From an uncultured Nitrosomonadales bacterium (GTDB lineage: Bacteria > Pseudomonadota > Gammaproteobacteria > Burkholderiales > Gallionellaceae): a stretch of 5,175 nt of DNA. The notes beneath the pieces were generated by a model. That model was not told where the DNA came from. It did no database searches and saw only the letters and a list, made by a program, of their open reading frames with translations. A program made the translations under genes and the position numbers. Of the stretch, positions 5,161 through 5,175 are shown piece after piece (the first letter of the stretch is position 1; each line of letters opens with the position of its first letter). The stretch lies in contig CAIZNF010000653.1 of NCBI GenBank assembly GCA_903934275.1, positions 1-5,175 of the forward strand, given 5' to 3'.

Positions 5161-5175
5161 GCACTAATTTTGTGC
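5161..5175. promoter_or_regulatory. NtrC binding site 1 (distal enhancer)
   Basis: GCACTAATTTTGTGC is a GCAC-N7-GTGC dyad, the pattern of known NtrC sites upstream of enterobacterial glnA. Its centre (5168) is about 129 bp before the predicted start. It ends at the window edge, so outer flanking bases are unseen. Confidence 0.75.

Overview
The window carries a nitrogen-control cluster of a proteobacterium. All genes lie on the minus strand, in transcription order glnA (glutamine synthetase), a small secreted DUF4124-type protein, ntrB/glnL (sensor kinase) and ntrC/glnG (sigma-54 activator). The type I adenylylatable glutamine synthetase, the NtrB/NtrC pair, the sigma-54 promoter and the moderate base composition fit a betaproteobacterium. 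Nitrosomonadales/Gallionellaceae-like is my best guess from protein flavour. A gammaproteobacterium cannot be excluded without a search.

Region by region: 4990-5175 is the glnA control region. It holds a GG-N10-GC sigma-54 promoter and, upstream, two GCAC-N7-GTGC-type NtrC sites whose centres are 32 bp apart, much like enterobacterial glnA. 3574-4989 is glnA, followed by a strong hairpin terminator at 3531-3554. 3455-3530 holds a good sigma-70 promoter (17-bp spacer) for the DUF4124 gene, which I start at 3454 rather than at an upstream TTG inside the terminator. 2939-2977 is a short gap before ntrB that contains a sigma-54-like motif almost on top of the start codon. 1898-2938 is ntrB. 1539-1897 is a 359-bp gap between ntrB and ntrC, nearly filled by a 296-bp non-coding element (1584-1879) bounded by 27-bp inverted repeats and containing a palindromic REP-like unit. 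135-1538 is ntrC. From about 122 leftwards lies the end of an insertion sequence, probably IS21 family, with two 21-bp terminal direct repeats and what looks like the start of its transposase gene at the window edge.

Working together: NtrB reads nitrogen status (in the family, through PII) and phosphorylates NtrC. NtrC-P binds the enhancer upstream of glnA and drives sigma-54 RNA polymerase. GlnA makes glutamine from glutamate and ammonia. The glnA terminator and the internal promoter suggest the regulators can be expressed separately from glnA. The unusual aspects are the two invasions by repeated DNA: one splits ntrB from ntrC, the other sits less than 20 bp behind the ntrC stop codon in the same transcriptional direction. 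All genes appear intact. I see no wholly new protein system here; the novelty is in the non-coding structure.
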